DNA of 64,000 nucleotides from Uloborus plumipes (lineage: Eukaryota > Arthropoda > Arachnida > Araneae > Uloboridae), in the NCBI GenBank assembly GCA_038373865.1, contig JAXGGA010002380.1:1-64000 (forward strand). Direction: 5' to 3'. Below, piece after piece: positions 27,354-38,960 of this stretch (its first letter is position 1; each line of letters opens with the position of its first letter). Under the pieces are notes generated by a model. It did no database searches, was not told the origin of the DNA, and saw nothing but the letters and a program-made list of their open reading frames with translations. Made by a program: the position numbers and the translations under genes.

Positions 27354-28233
27354 TATTAAAGTAGTACTTTTTCCCAATCTCCCAATTGAAACTTTAGAGT
27401 CGAGACCTCCCCCTCCCCCTTTCCCAAAAATTGTCCAACTTTTCTCCAAATGTTTATGTTTTTGAACTTAGCACCTCTCTAGCCACTCAGAAGAATGTCA
27501 ATGGTTAATATAATGCCCCCTTTCCCTCTAAAGAAAAATAATGGCTCATGAAACTGTCGAAAACTGAAAAAAAATAAGGGGCGTCATTTCCAAAACGTGA
27601 ATGTAAGAGTGGAAAATTGAAGTCCCGATTGGGAAGGGAGGGGGGCATTTTATACACAAATCAACAAGAATGGTGTCAGAAGAGTTGAAGTGTTTTTTTT
27701 TTTTTTGCCCCTAAGTGTTACTTTAGCAATCATACTGAAATGGAAAAACGTTTGATTTCCCGCCCTCATTAGGGTGATGCTAGCCAAGAACTTGATCAAC
27801 ACTTGTTCACATAGGTTTTGCACATATGCGCCAATATTCATTTAATTACGCATTACATTTTGGCTTTGATGTGCCAGAAAAATTCGTCTTTATACATACA
27901 GACACACCTATAAAGCTAAATATGGTCTAAATATGTTCAGTATATTTTTAAAAGCGTTAATCTGACAAAAATAAAATAAAATTAAAAAAAAAAAACATAC
28001 GATTACAATAAAAATTTTGAAAAAAAAAGAAGCATGTTTGAATCTAGTTTTGTTAGCAATACAGAAGACATTGTTGCCTTAAACTGCAGTTGGTGCTGTT
28101 GGTAGAAACATTGCAGGACAACCTATTGTTCAACTTCCAACAATGAGGTATTCTATCATTTCCAGTCAAATTTCGAAAGCTGTAGCAACTAAAGATTTTC
28201 TGTCGATGTGAAAATATTCAACTTTTTGTAAAA
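27354..28233. other. intron 2, no feature seen
   Basis: AT-rich with a few C-rich patches; nothing recognised before the acidic ORF. Confidence 0.5.
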
Positions 28234-29032
28234 ATGGACGAAATGAGTGAAATGAATGAATTTGAAGAAGAACATCGCTTAGATGGTAGAGAAGATGGAT
28301 TTGTAATGGGGGAAGACGGATTGGATGATTACGATACGGAGGAGGAAGAAAGAATATTGGCGGAAATAATCGCACTTCGGGAGGAAAGGAGGAACTGCCT
28401 GTATGAAGAAAAGGAGTACTGGTTTCTAGTAAAGACAAATCCAGTTGAAGAAGTGAAAGAAAACCCCAGTTGAGGAAGTGACACAAAACCCAGTTGAAGA
28501 TGTGGAGCAAGAACTTGTTGAGCGATTGAAGCATTACATATTCGAAGAAGTGATGATACCATTCACTAAGGTTAAATTCAAGCCAACCCTCGAAACGATT
28601 CTAGAAGAGGAGAAAAAAGATTTGCTGGAAGTTCCAAAACCTTCGTCACGAAAGAGAAAGGCTGAAGATAAAATTGAAAAATATATAGATGAAATGAGTG
28701 ACTCTGAAGACACAACTAAACCAGATTGGGTCCGAATAGTTTGGTTTTCAACTGACGAAACTATTAAAGAACAGAACAAACTCAATGAAGACTTCCTTTC
28801 ACTTAATCCAACGTTTTTGTCTCAAATGGGGAACATTTTTCTGGAATCCTCTCCTACAAAAGGAATTGAAACCCATGAAGAACGTCTTAGAGTGGAGAAC
28901 GTTCATATGCATTGGAACACATGCAAAGAAATTGAATCTTACTCAAATATAAAAGGCTCTGATGAAGTTACCAACCAAATTACTGAATCGAAGGTCGCTT
29001 CAAATACACCATTAGAAAAAATTATGCTTTAG
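28234..29032 (+). pseudogene. acidic hypothetical protein, one-base frameshift
   Basis: I do not recognise this protein. The first frame starts at ATG 28234 (MDEMSEMNEFEEEH), is strongly acidic and stops at 28473. The second frame (from 28478) continues to 29032. One extra C in a CCCC run at about 28465 causes the break: removing it would give three tandem octapeptide-like units NPVEEVKE, NPVEEVTQ and NPVEDVEQ. The rest contains a possible nuclear-localisation patch (SSRKRKAEDK) and an aromatic DWVRIVWFSTDE segment. The intact frame would be about 265 residues. It lies on the same strand inside SPTLC2 intron 2, 32 bases before a TTAA MITE. It could be a retrogene, a transposon accessory ORF or a host-gene fragment. 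The frameshift could also be an assembly error. Confidence 0.45.
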
Positions 29033-29064
29033 CAAGAAAAGAAGAAAAAACGTAGACACTTTAA

Positions 29065-29645
29065 CCTGTTAACTGGGTATGACGAAATATTTTGTCATAC
29101 ATAAAAGCCTACAGCAATGGGTATGACGAAATATTTCGTCATACATAAAAGCCTACAGCAATGGGCATGACGAAATTTTTCGTCATGGAAATTAATCGTA
29201 ATATATTAAACGCATCACGTTCTACGTTGTTCTTATCTATTAAATCTTAGAGTGGTTATATATATGCCATCATATTGTCGATGCGTCATGAATTTTCCTG
29301 TTCTTGTAATCTGTAACTTGAGCGCTATTAACGGGAAAACGGGCGCTGCATGATCTATACTTCGAGCTGCCACAATTTGGATTCATTTTAGTCTGCGTTT
29401 CAGTATCTTACATGTTAGTAATAACTTTCTGATTTGAATATTCTTATTGTGAATTTCAATGTTTTATATATTTTTATTAGTAATAAATTTATGAGTTAAG
29501 TACTTTTTGGTTACTATTTGAGGTGTGATAAAACTTACTGAGGTGTGATTTATTATTTGAGGTGTTATATTACTTATCGCTGCGGAAAAAAAAAAGTCCC
29601 CATTGTGAAACGAGTTGAACAATAGCTAATTCCCCGGTTAACAGG
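29065..29645. mobile_element. TTAA MITE with iterated perfect palindromes (family P)
   Basis: Ends CCTGTTAACTGGG and CCCCGGTTAACAGG, with TTAA on both sides (29061, 29646). The left side carries three units of about 44 bp, each with a palindrome such as ATGACGAAATATTTCGTCAT (29123-29142) and the spacer CATAAAAGCCTACAGCAATG. No ORF. Confidence 0.85.
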
Positions 29646-29989
29646 TTAATATGAGAAGATTTTTACTCGCTGTATTGCGGTCATTCCACAAATGTATATG
29701 TTGCATCCAAACCCCTAAAGAGCAATAATTGACATCACAGGTCAGTCATGTTAACGTAATGAATGACTATGGATTTATTCTATTTGTATGGGGAATATTT
29801 AAACGATATTGAACATTGTACTACGAAAATACGACTAAATATTGGCTGAAGAAAATTTTTCTTTAACTTAATGAGTAAACATACTTTCCAGAAATGAGTG
29901 AAGATTTTGTGATGCCGTACTTCAATCATTACTATCTTTTTGAGAATGTTAGTGACTGAAAAGCAAGAAAATGGTTACATGACTTTTAC

Positions 29990-30620
29990 TCAAAGATAAC
30001 TTTTGAAGAAAAGTTTGTTTTACTTGCACTTTGACGGATCGCTTTTTTATTTTTACGTTCACTTTATTGCATATTTAATTCTTTCTGAAGAAATGTTGTT
30101 TTACCTGCACACAAATTCATGTTCAATGATGTTCAAGAAAAGTTTGTTTATTACTTGTACTTGTGCAGATATTTCATGACTGACAAACGTTGAAGAATAG
30201 TTTCTCTTTTGCTTGTACAGATATGTCATGACTGATTGATGTCGAAGAATACTTTCCCCATTACTTGCATATATGTTTCATGACTGACTCAGACTCATCT
30301 TGAAGAAGTTTCTCTTTCATTTGTACATATGCTGGATGACTGACTCACGTTGAAGAATAATTTTTCTTTGTATATATGTTTCACGAATGACTGTTCTTGA
30401 AGAAGTTTTTCTTTCATTTGTACATATGCTGGATGACTGACGCACGTTGAAGAATATTTTTTCTTTGTATATATGTTTTACTACTGACTGTTCTTGAAGA
30501 AATATTCGATTTTATTTGCACATACAGTTTTCAGTTGACTGGTGTTAAAGAAAAGCTTGTCTCTTGCTCGAACATATATTTTATGACTGGCTGATATTGA
30601 AGGACCGTTGGTACGCATGT
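29990..30620. repeat. degenerate ~58-bp minisatellite
   Basis: About eleven diverged units built of TTGAAGAA, a T-rich TTTCTCTTT stretch, TTGTACATATG and TTCATGACTGACTG. Two neighbouring higher-order units (about 30290-30490) are nearly identical. Confidence 0.8.
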
Positions 30621-30942
30621 TTCATGAGTTTTATGTTTAGTGCGATAACATACCTTTTAACAAACATAAATCAAATTGAATGAAAGAATCAAAATTTTTC
30701 AGTATTTGTTTAGGATTCAATGTTATTAACTAGTTTGTTTAAAAGATAACTATTATCATGTATAAACCCATTTCTGGCTCACAACTGATTGAAAAATAAA
30801 TTTAATTTGTTTCATTTCTTTTGTCTTATCATTTAATATTTGTTATGCTACATAAATGACTGTAACATGATAGTTTTTTTATTCCTACCAAAAAAAAAAA
30901 AAAGGATGGGGGGAGAAGAGCTTATTGATAATTTTCAATACA

Positions 30943-31107
30943 TTCTCTATAACTCGAAGTTCCAAGGGACTGACTCAACGCTTCAAATTATTGGTAGTTC
31001 TTGCTTTAGGAGATTCCTACAGGCTTCCCAAGAGCTTCGGTTCAATGAAAACTTCGAGATAAAGGAATAGTCGAGTTCTAAGGCTTCGAGTTATCGAGAC
31101 TCGACTG
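30943..31107. mobile_element. pogo-like MITE, left end clipped
   Basis: TCTATAACTCGAAGTTCCAA at the left pairs with CTTCGAGTTATCGAGACTCG at the right, which ends ACTG before TA. The first bases of the left terminus are gone. Confidence 0.65.
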
Positions 31108-31419
31108 TATTTTAGACGACCTAAGTATGATTTTTAAAACTTTCTTTTGAGACCAATTTTATCTACACTACAATGCGTCGAGAGATTACAAAAAAACTGC
31201 AGAGGAACCAACTTGTATTTCATTAATACCAAATTTATATCAAATAATAACAACGCAACTGATAAAACTGAAAAGGAAAAAACGAAAAAAAAAAAAACTT
31301 TATTATGAAATACAAAGAGAGAAAGTAAACCAAGAGACTGAAAATAATGGTAGACTTTAATGTACAACACATTCTTTACTTTCATGTTAACAGATTTGAA
31401 ATTAAACATTATTCATATA

Positions 31420-32530
31420 CAGATGGGAGACAAAATAATACGAACATCTGTGAAATATCAAAAATTCTTTATTAATAGGGAGTTGGACCACCCTTTGACT
31501 GAATTACAGATTTAATATGACGCGGGATCGATGCATAAAGGTCATTGACAACGTTTAAAGGAATATTAAGCCAGTCCTCTTGCGAAGCGGCCTCTAATTC
31601 TGAAAGATTTGATGGAGGTGGGAATCTGGAACGAAGTTTAGACTCCAAATATTGCCACAAATGTTCTATAATATTTAAGTCCGGAGACTGAGGGGGCCAG
31701 GCGAAATGCTCAACTTTATTGTCAGGCTCTTCGAACCATGTTTGGACGCACCTGGCGGTGTGGATGGTGGCGTTGTCGTCTTGAAAAATCAGTCGCTCTC
31801 CAGGGAATACTGTCTGTACAAAAGGATGAACATGATCCGCTAGAACGCTTAGATATTGATTAGATTTGATTCTTCCATGCAGACGTACTAGTGACCCAAG
31901 ACCACGCCAAGAAATCGCACCCCAAACAATAATGGAGCCACCTCCATGTTTCACAGTTGGTAAGATGCATTCAGGATCAAACGCTTCTTTGAGTGGTCTC
32001 CAGACATAAACGCGTCCAGTGGTCTGAAATAAAGTGAAAGATGATTCATCGGACCATATTACCTGCTGCCACTGCTGTGGGGACCAGCTTTTGTGACCTC
32101 TACACCACTAACGGCACTTGAAAGCATTGGTTGCTGTCACCAAGGTTTTACGAATTGCCACTCTCCCATAATTGTTTGCTGCATGACGTTCTCTTTGAAC
32201 AGTTCTTGTTGAAACGGGGTCCTGAAAATGACTGTTAATGACTGATGTTATCTCGGATAACGATTGCTTGTGTTCTCGAGCTACTACGCGTTTCAAAACA
32301 CGTCTATCCCTATCATCAAGCTTTGACTTTCGGCGACGATTTTGCTTTGAACACTTCGTCTTACCTTCTTTCATGTATGCTGTCATAACGGTTGATACAG
32401 TACTTCTTGAAAACCCCAAAAGGTTTGGTGCTTCTGTCACCGATGCTCCACTTAAACGCGCTCCAACAATCATCCCTCTTTGGAATTCTGACAGGTCAGA
32501 CATTTCACCTTATAAAAGCTAGTTAGATAA
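31420..32530 (-). mobile_element. Tc1/mariner element, left end visible
   Basis: A TA followed by CAGATGGGAGACAAAATAAT at 31418-31439 looks like a Tc1-type terminus just past the transposase stop. No matching inverted copy was found on the other side up to 32800, so the 5' end of the element is either lost or too diverged to recognise by eye. Confidence 0.5.
31472..32503 (-). pseudogene. Tc1-like DD36E transposase with one premature stop
   Basis: Reading on the minus strand, 32503-32108 encodes the N-terminal helix-turn-helix part (MSDLSEFQRGMIVGARLSGA, LLGFSRSTVS, then KRRSK-like basic residues). A single TAG at about 32108 interrupts it after NAFKCR. The same frame then continues WCRGHKSW, VIWSDESSF, GRVYVWRP and GGGSIIVWGAISW to the end at 31472. 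Catalytic residues visible are D in WSDESS, D in FQDDNATIH and E in LNIIEHLW. I count 36 residues between the second D and the E, the spacing of the DD36E (Incomer) family. Apart from the stop the frame is complete, so the copy is young. Confidence 0.85.
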
Positions 32531-33124
32531 ACTCATACAACAAAGGTGACTAATGTTGAGAGACTAATAGAAACTCTTCACGCTCACTAGGTGGCAGACT
32601 TCTGTTGCAGGCGGCGCGGCTGTGCTGCAGGTGTCCAACGACTATAACTCTAATTTCAATCATGTAGTTATTCCACCCTACGCTTTAAGGCTTTAGGATA
32701 CCATCTAGCATCACAACTAACTCACTCAAAACTTTACAATTTCGTACAGTGATATACTAACATGCTAACTGCGGTTCTACGTTTACGACTTAATACGTTT
32801 GATACGATTCACCTTTGAAGCTTTCTGTTATAAGAAAGATAAAATGTAAAGCAGTAAGACGCCGCCCCTAATAAAGGGCTAAGTCAGAAACGTGCAATAT
32901 ACCGTCAACTTGATTATTCTGCCCCTGGCTAGGTTAATCCTATTCCATTCTGACTTGTCTCAATAAGTACGAAACTGCATTTCTTAAATGGAATAACCTA
33001 AGGCCCCTCCCTATATAGACGAGCCGACGCATCAACACGTGGATTTGGCAAAGTTGATGTTAAACTTTGTATAACCACGGTTGGTTGGTTAAACTTTGAA
33101 ACTAGTTGGCGGTATATTTCATTT
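32531..33124. other. intron 2, no feature seen
   Basis: Sequence next to the truncated Tc1-like element. No second TIR found. Confidence 0.5.
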
Positions 33125-33393
33125 CACACCTCCAGGGTCCCCCGTACCTACCGCAGCTTCGTGGTTTAACCGGGATAAGGCCCTGAAGGGCGCTCTGTTC
33201 TTAATTTTGAACCAGAACCTAGGGTCGAGCAAACCCTAGGCCCAGCACCCCCAGAGGTATCGTTTCACTTGGAGGACTTTGTGACCACGACATTTTTAAC
33301 GCCTCCCAGCCACCATTCATCAAGACGGTGGATCTTTGATCGGCTGGGATCGAACACGAGTCCGATGCCTTACCGATCGGGCCACCACGGCCC
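33125..33393 (-). repeat. SINE copy of the same family
   Basis: Minus-strand copy from CACACCTCCAGGGTCCCCCG to GGGCCACCACGGCCC, with a short deletion around the B box side of the tRNA head. Confidence 0.87.
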
Positions 33394-33506
33394 AGTTGGC
33401 GGTATATTGCAAGATACAAAATAAAAAAAATAAAAGTCTGATCAGAAAATGAAAACACCCTTAGTGAATAAACAATTTATTTTCTGTGTTAAATAAGGAT
33501 TCTTAA

Positions 33507-34019
33507 CCCATTAATGCCTGATTTTTTTTTCAAAGATATTTTGTATACTGGTTACGTATACTGGTGTTTAATGGACAGGAAAACTAATTAAAAAAATTAT
33601 GAAAAAATAATTGTTTATTAAGGAAAGAAAAATCGTCCCTTAAAAGTGACGATAGACCCCAGAGGGTACATACTTTTTTTACTAAATTTTTTTTTGTCTA
33701 CGATATAATATTTAAAAAAACATTTTAGAAGAAATAAAATCAGAAATTAACACAAACTGGGAAGCTGGGAATAACTTTGAAAACTTAGCTTTTTTTTTTT
33801 TTTTTTGAGATTGTGAACGATGTCATTTTTGATAAAGATCATATCAAAACTGCTACAGAACACACTCTACAATGGTTATGTGCTGCAATCTGTTAATAAC
33901 GAATTGAAACAATACCAATGTACTAATTGAATACTATTATTTAGTTGAAATCTTCATTTTGGGGAAATTCAGATCCTTTTTTGGACCGTCCCTAAAAAGG
34001 GACGCTAGGCATTAATAGG
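33507..34019 (-). mobile_element. family B TTAA MITE (copy 3, reversed)
   Basis: Full 513-bp copy in reverse orientation, with TTAA exactly at both ends (33503 and 34020). Confidence 0.9.
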
Positions 34020-34195
34020 TTAAGGTTTTTTTTAATTATATATTTATACAGATGGATTAGAAACAGTAAATTATTTCGACACAAATTAAAAAAAAAAATC
34101 CACTTGACTCATTCTATGTTTGTGATAACTGTAATGTCGTGATGACAGCGAGAACTGATGAAATCAAATAGCACTACTTTCTCTGACGGATAGTA

Positions 34196-34369
34196 CAGTC
34201 GACGCTCGTTATAACGACCACTCGTTATAAAGACTATCCAATACAACGACTGGTGGGAAAAACCCAACTTCATCCCAATATACTCTATTTTCTACCACTT
34301 ACAGCGACCACTCGTTACAAAGACCTTTTTCTGGGGGACGGAGATGGTCGTTATATCGAGCGTTGACTG
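34196..34369. mobile_element. 174-bp pogo/Tigger-like MITE
   Basis: CAGTCGACGCTCGTTATAAC and CGAGCGTTGACTG are inverted ends with TA on both sides. CGACCACTCGTTA is iterated at each end, as in pogo-group elements where it is the site for the CENP-B-like DNA-binding domain. Confidence 0.85.
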
Positions 34370-34550
34370 TAATTAGAAATTCGATATTGCTTATAGGTTA
34401 GCTTTGTCCCGACTACAGAAGTTCCGATTTGAATCGCTATTACAGAAACGAAATTCCGTTTCGAATCACTTTATTCAGAATCAGAAAATCTTGCACATCA
34501 TTTCTGCAGCTTGCTTTCTGTTACCACTCCAGACCTTCCTGATTTCTTTC

Positions 34551-34630
34551 AGTGACGTACCTAGGGGCTGGCAGGAAAGGCTTTTGCCAAGGGCGCAGCA
34601 GCCGGGGAGGGGAGGAGGCATTTTAACCGA
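34551..34630. repeat. CAGTGACGTACCTAGG-type terminus
   Basis: One end of a common DNA-element family. Related ends occur at about 1806-1855 (reversed, GCTAGCGACGCCACTG) and 10799 (CAGTGGCGCAGCCA). None has a visible partner. Confidence 0.5.
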
Positions 34631-34673
34631 TTTAAAAAGAATCAGATAAAAAAAAGTTGAAGAAATATATTAA

Positions 34674-35193
34674 CCCATTAATGCCTAGCGTTCTCTTTTT
34701 AGGAACGGTCAAAAAAAAAAGGGTCTGAATTTCCACATAATGAACATTTCAACCAAATAATAGTGTTCACTTAGTACTTTGGTATTGTTTCAAATCGTTA
34801 TTACCAGATTGCAGCACATAACCACTGTAAAGGGTGTTCTGTAGCAGTTTTAATATGATCTTTGTCAAAACTCAAATCTTTCACAATCTCACAAGAATAA
34901 AAGCTAAGTTTTCAAAGTGATTCCCAGCTTCCCAGTTTATGTTAATGCTGATTTTATTTCTTCTTATAAAATGTCTATTTAAATATTATATCGTAGGCAG
35001 AAACAAATTTTAGTAAAAAAAGTATGTACCCTCTGGGGTCTGTCGTTACTTTTAGGGGACGAGTTTTCTTTCCTCAATAAAACAATTATTTTTTACACAA
35101 TGTTTTTTTATTATTTTTACTGTCCACTAAACACTGTTTGTAACCAGTATATAGAAAATATCTTTGGAAGAAAAAATGTCAGTCATTAATGGG
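34674..35193 (+). mobile_element. family B TTAA MITE (copy 4)
   Basis: Full 520-bp copy with TTAA at 34670 and 35194. With copy 3 it forms an inverted pair around 650 bases that hold a pogo-like MITE. Confidence 0.9.
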
Positions 35194-36853
35194 TTAAAGA
35201 AAAATAACTCAAAATAATAGGAGCTAGAAAGAAAAGTGAGAAATCTCATGAAAAAAAAACATTGGGCAATGGGCATGATTGAAAATATTTTCAAAAAGAA
35301 TATCGAAAATGCAATATTGTTGCATCGTAACTTCGTAAAACTTTTGTCTATATTTGCAGTAAAGTTATATAACTTTAGAAACTCAAATTTATAAAACCAT
35401 ATTTTATTTAGCTTAAAAAACGCTTAAAACATAACAAGAATGGGCAATTATTTCTAAAAAGTTTCAAACTAATGTTACCTTTTCACGAACTCAAAATTTA
35501 CAATAAAAATGTAAACAAGCCAAAGGCACAAGAATTCTAAAATCATCATATGCAAGAGTCAAAAAAAAGCATTATATAATATATGTAGTCGTTGGCTACA
35601 ACACCACCTAAAGTTTAAATTAAAGTTAAGTCAAAGTCTAAACAATTGTATTTAAATTTTCCGATTAAAAAAAAATCTAAATAAAGAATTGCTTTGGGAG
35701 CAGGCCCATCTTTTCCATTGGGCACTTTTTGCATGCACCCAGGTCCCTACAATCGATAGGGGCACCCAACTGCTATCAGATCACCAAACAATAACTGCCC
35801 TCTAGTACCAAAAAACGTTTTAATTTCAAAAAATTCGACCGATATTGACAAAAAGGGCTAAAAGAGTTTATCTTGTGGATTATGTATTATTATATCATCT
35901 ATTCTTAAAATGTTGTTGTAAAGAAAAAAAAAATTCGAACTTCGCTTTTTCCTTTCCTTGCCTATTCTTACAAAAGTGGGCTCCATTTAGGTCATAGGCC
36001 GGGGCCCCAGACGACTGTCCCTGCTTGGGAGGCCACAGTGACCTCCCATGACCTCTTAGCAGGAGTGATCGAAGAACAGAAAAAAAAAAAATGACTTATG
36101 AGTCCCCTAAATGTGACGATTAATCTTTTTCCTTTCCACTGATGTAAATAAGGAATTGTTGATAATGTTTTTAAGGTTATGAAATATGGTTTTATATTTT
36201 TTATATTGATAGGGAAAAATGTCCTATATGTTTTGGTTTGATAGTACGTTTTGGCATAATTTTAAAGTTGACCTTATTGGGAACTCGTGTCTCTAATAAG
36301 AACAATCTGCAATTTTCTGTTAAACTGCTGCCAAACATATAATTTAAATTTAATTTTTCGTTTATTATTATTTATGAGTCATTTTCCAAAATTGGAGCCG
36401 AGTGAATGAGAAATAAACGAGATATTAGGCCCTGAAGCTGAGTGTGGTCATATTTTACCTTATTATTTGAAATTATTAAATTATTGTGATTCACACTGAG
36501 AGAGGACATTCACAATTAGCACTTCAAGATGAAATTACATGTAATAAAAACCCTTTTCAGACTAATAACTCAAGTAATACCATTTGACGTCATTAAAATC
36601 TTGCTGTTCACGCCCGTATAAGTTTTTCCTTTCGGTTCCTTCTCCAGAATTTGCAGTTTCAATAATTTGAACGATATCATTGAATTCCAAGTAAAGATTT
36701 ACATCTTTCCTTAGTCAGAAACCATTCCTTCTGAGCATAACAACCATCTATTTACTTTTAATTATTACTTCCTCTATGATGTAAAAACAAGAATGCATTG
36801 TAGTATAACTAAGGAGGAAAGATACACTTACTATCATTTAACAAAATGGTTAC
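35194..36853. other. intron 2, unassigned
   Basis: AT-rich. A C/G-rich patch at 35700-36060 may be part of an unknown repeat. No gene. Confidence 0.5.
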
Positions 36854-37480
36854 GGGTCATTCCATAGTGACTAACGTAACATTCAGAGCTGGTTTTGTAA
36901 CTGTTTTTCCTTATAACTTAAAGGATAAAAAATATTTTTCAGTTCTGCTGGTGGATTTACAATGTACATGGTATCTATGTATCATTTCTGCTAAGAATTT
37001 AAAACAAAATGACTGACAGTAGATATTTTTTCAACCAAAATGACTAACATAACGCGTGACTAACGTAACAGTTTTGCAACCCTGAAAATGAATGCTCCTG
37101 TTGTGAGGCAAACATTTCTCAAAGTTCAGCAAGTGTTAAAAATTGAATGTTATATTTGAAAAATGTGTGAAGTTGACTTTTAAAAACATAAAGCACATTT
37201 ATTAAATCTTAATTTTTTTAGTCTCAAGTGTCACTTTTACTCAAGATGGAGTGTGACTAACGTAACGTGACTAACGTAACCATCGAATAACAAGCAGTAG
37301 ACACACTACAAACTATTTGTTATGGGTAATCTCTGATAATTACAATACTTTTTCAATTTTTTTTAACTTCTCATGTCGTATGATTTTTATTTATATATTT
37401 ATTTACTTATTTTTTTATACTTTTTTCACTTCGGTATTTTTTTCTCTTCGGCTGAGGTTGACATTTCTATGGAATGACCC
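36854..37480. mobile_element. motif-array element M2 (627 bp)
   Basis: GGGTCATTCCATAG and CTATGGAATGACCC are perfect 14-bp inverse ends; flanking triplets are TAC and TAA. GTGACTAACGTAAC or a variant occurs at about 36867, 37040, 37055, 37253 and 37266, the first directly following the left TIR. No ORF. Confidence 0.82.
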
Positions 37481-37752
37481 TAACAAGAAATAATGATATC
37501 CAGTGTTACATTGTGTAAGAATGTATCAATTATTTCTGCTACACTGAAAAGAAAAACTTGGGCGCTACAAAACATTTCTATCAAACTGGACTTCTATAAA
37601 GGTGTTTCCTCTTCAAAATAACTACAGTATTACACTGTAAACAAAAAAAAGTATTACGAAAAAATCTCCAGTAAACTAGACTTCCATAAACGTTTTTTCG
37701 CAGAAAATAACTAGTGCTGCTAGAAAATTGCTAGATAACTGGATTTCGTTAA

Positions 37753-38164
37753 CCCTTTAAGCGGTCAATTATTTTATCAGAAATGCTTCCAAAAAAAGGC
37801 ATATTTTTTAATTGCATTTTGTTAAGAACCATACTTAACAGAATAAGAATATTAAGAATTTTTCAATTTTTTTTTTTCGTTTTCAATGCTTTTACAACAT
37901 TTTTTATTTGACAATTTTAGTCACAAAACAGCGAAATGTTTGCTTTTTTCAAGTACATTCGGCATGCAGTAAAGAATGGTTTACAAATTATGCAAAAATT
38001 TCTCTCACACTTACTGTGAATTTTGAGGTTTACAATTTTCCAAACAGTTCGGGCAAACCAGAAAAATAAATCTGAAAATATCAATGCCCGTACGCCGTAC
38101 GGGCAAACCAGATGAGGCCAATTTTGGGTAGTACGTACACTGTACGGGCAAACTGCTTAAAGGG
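37753..38164. mobile_element. TTAA MITE (family Q)
   Basis: Ends CCCTTTAAGCGGTC and its near-inverse AACTGCTTAAAGGG, flanked by TTAA (37749, 38165). A motif GTACGGGCAAACCAG or close variant recurs three times near the right end. It interrupts a region of repeats of about 65 bp containing TACTGTAAACAAA. Confidence 0.82.
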
Positions 38165-38918
38165 TTAAACGTGTCTACACTAAAATATAATTGCAGTACT
38201 ATACTGTAAACAAAGAGCAGTATTGCGAGAAAATCTCTAGAAAACTGAACTTCCATGGACGTTTAACACTCAAAAAATAATTATAGTACTATTAGAAAAT
38301 TGCTAGAAAATTAGTCTTACATAAAGTGTTCTTGTTACGGTAAAGCTTTCGTTTTTACTTCCTTTTACGTAGTAAAGGAAGTATTGTGATCACGAAGAAA
38401 ATTTCACGCAAATTTCGGTCTAAATTTTGATTTTGCTCACCTTCAAATGAATGTTGAGTAGTTTTTTAGACCTATCAGCACGTGCATATGTACCTACCAA
38501 CATATAAACAGCCGAAATATCCTTTTTGACCATGCCCCAGTTAATTACGACTAGTTTTCGCGTGACGTCTGTATGTACGTATGTATGTATGTATGTATGT
38601 GCGTATGTATGTGCGTATGTATGTTTGTGCGTATGTATGTTTGTGCGTATGTATGTTTGTGCGTATATATGTCTGTGCGTATGTATGTATGTGCGTATGT
38701 ATGTCGCATAACTCAAAAACTATATGCCGTAGAAGCTTCTAGTTTGGTATGCAGGCTCTCTGAGGGGGTCTAGTTGTGCACCTACCCTTGTGGTTGCATT
38801 CGAATGTTCTCAAGGGGGTCTTTTACCCCTTTTTCGGGTAAATCAACGTTAATTTCAATGCAGATTGAGTGATATGATTTGGTACAACCACTAGGCGATA
38901 TATCGCCAAGCTTTTGGT

Positions 38919-38960
38919 TCATATTTTGTCAAAAAAAATTTTTTTTGACAAAATATGAAT
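38919..38960. repeat. 42-bp hairpin
   Basis: TTCATATTTTGTCAAAAAAA is followed after a short centre by its inverse TTTTTTTGACAAAATATGAA. It marks the breakpoint where family A copy 4 stops. Confidence 0.85.

Noticed and set aside
29065..29195. Regularly spaced repeats resembling a small CRISPR array
   Set aside because: Units are full tandem copies with near-identical spacers, inside a TIR element of a eukaryotic genome.
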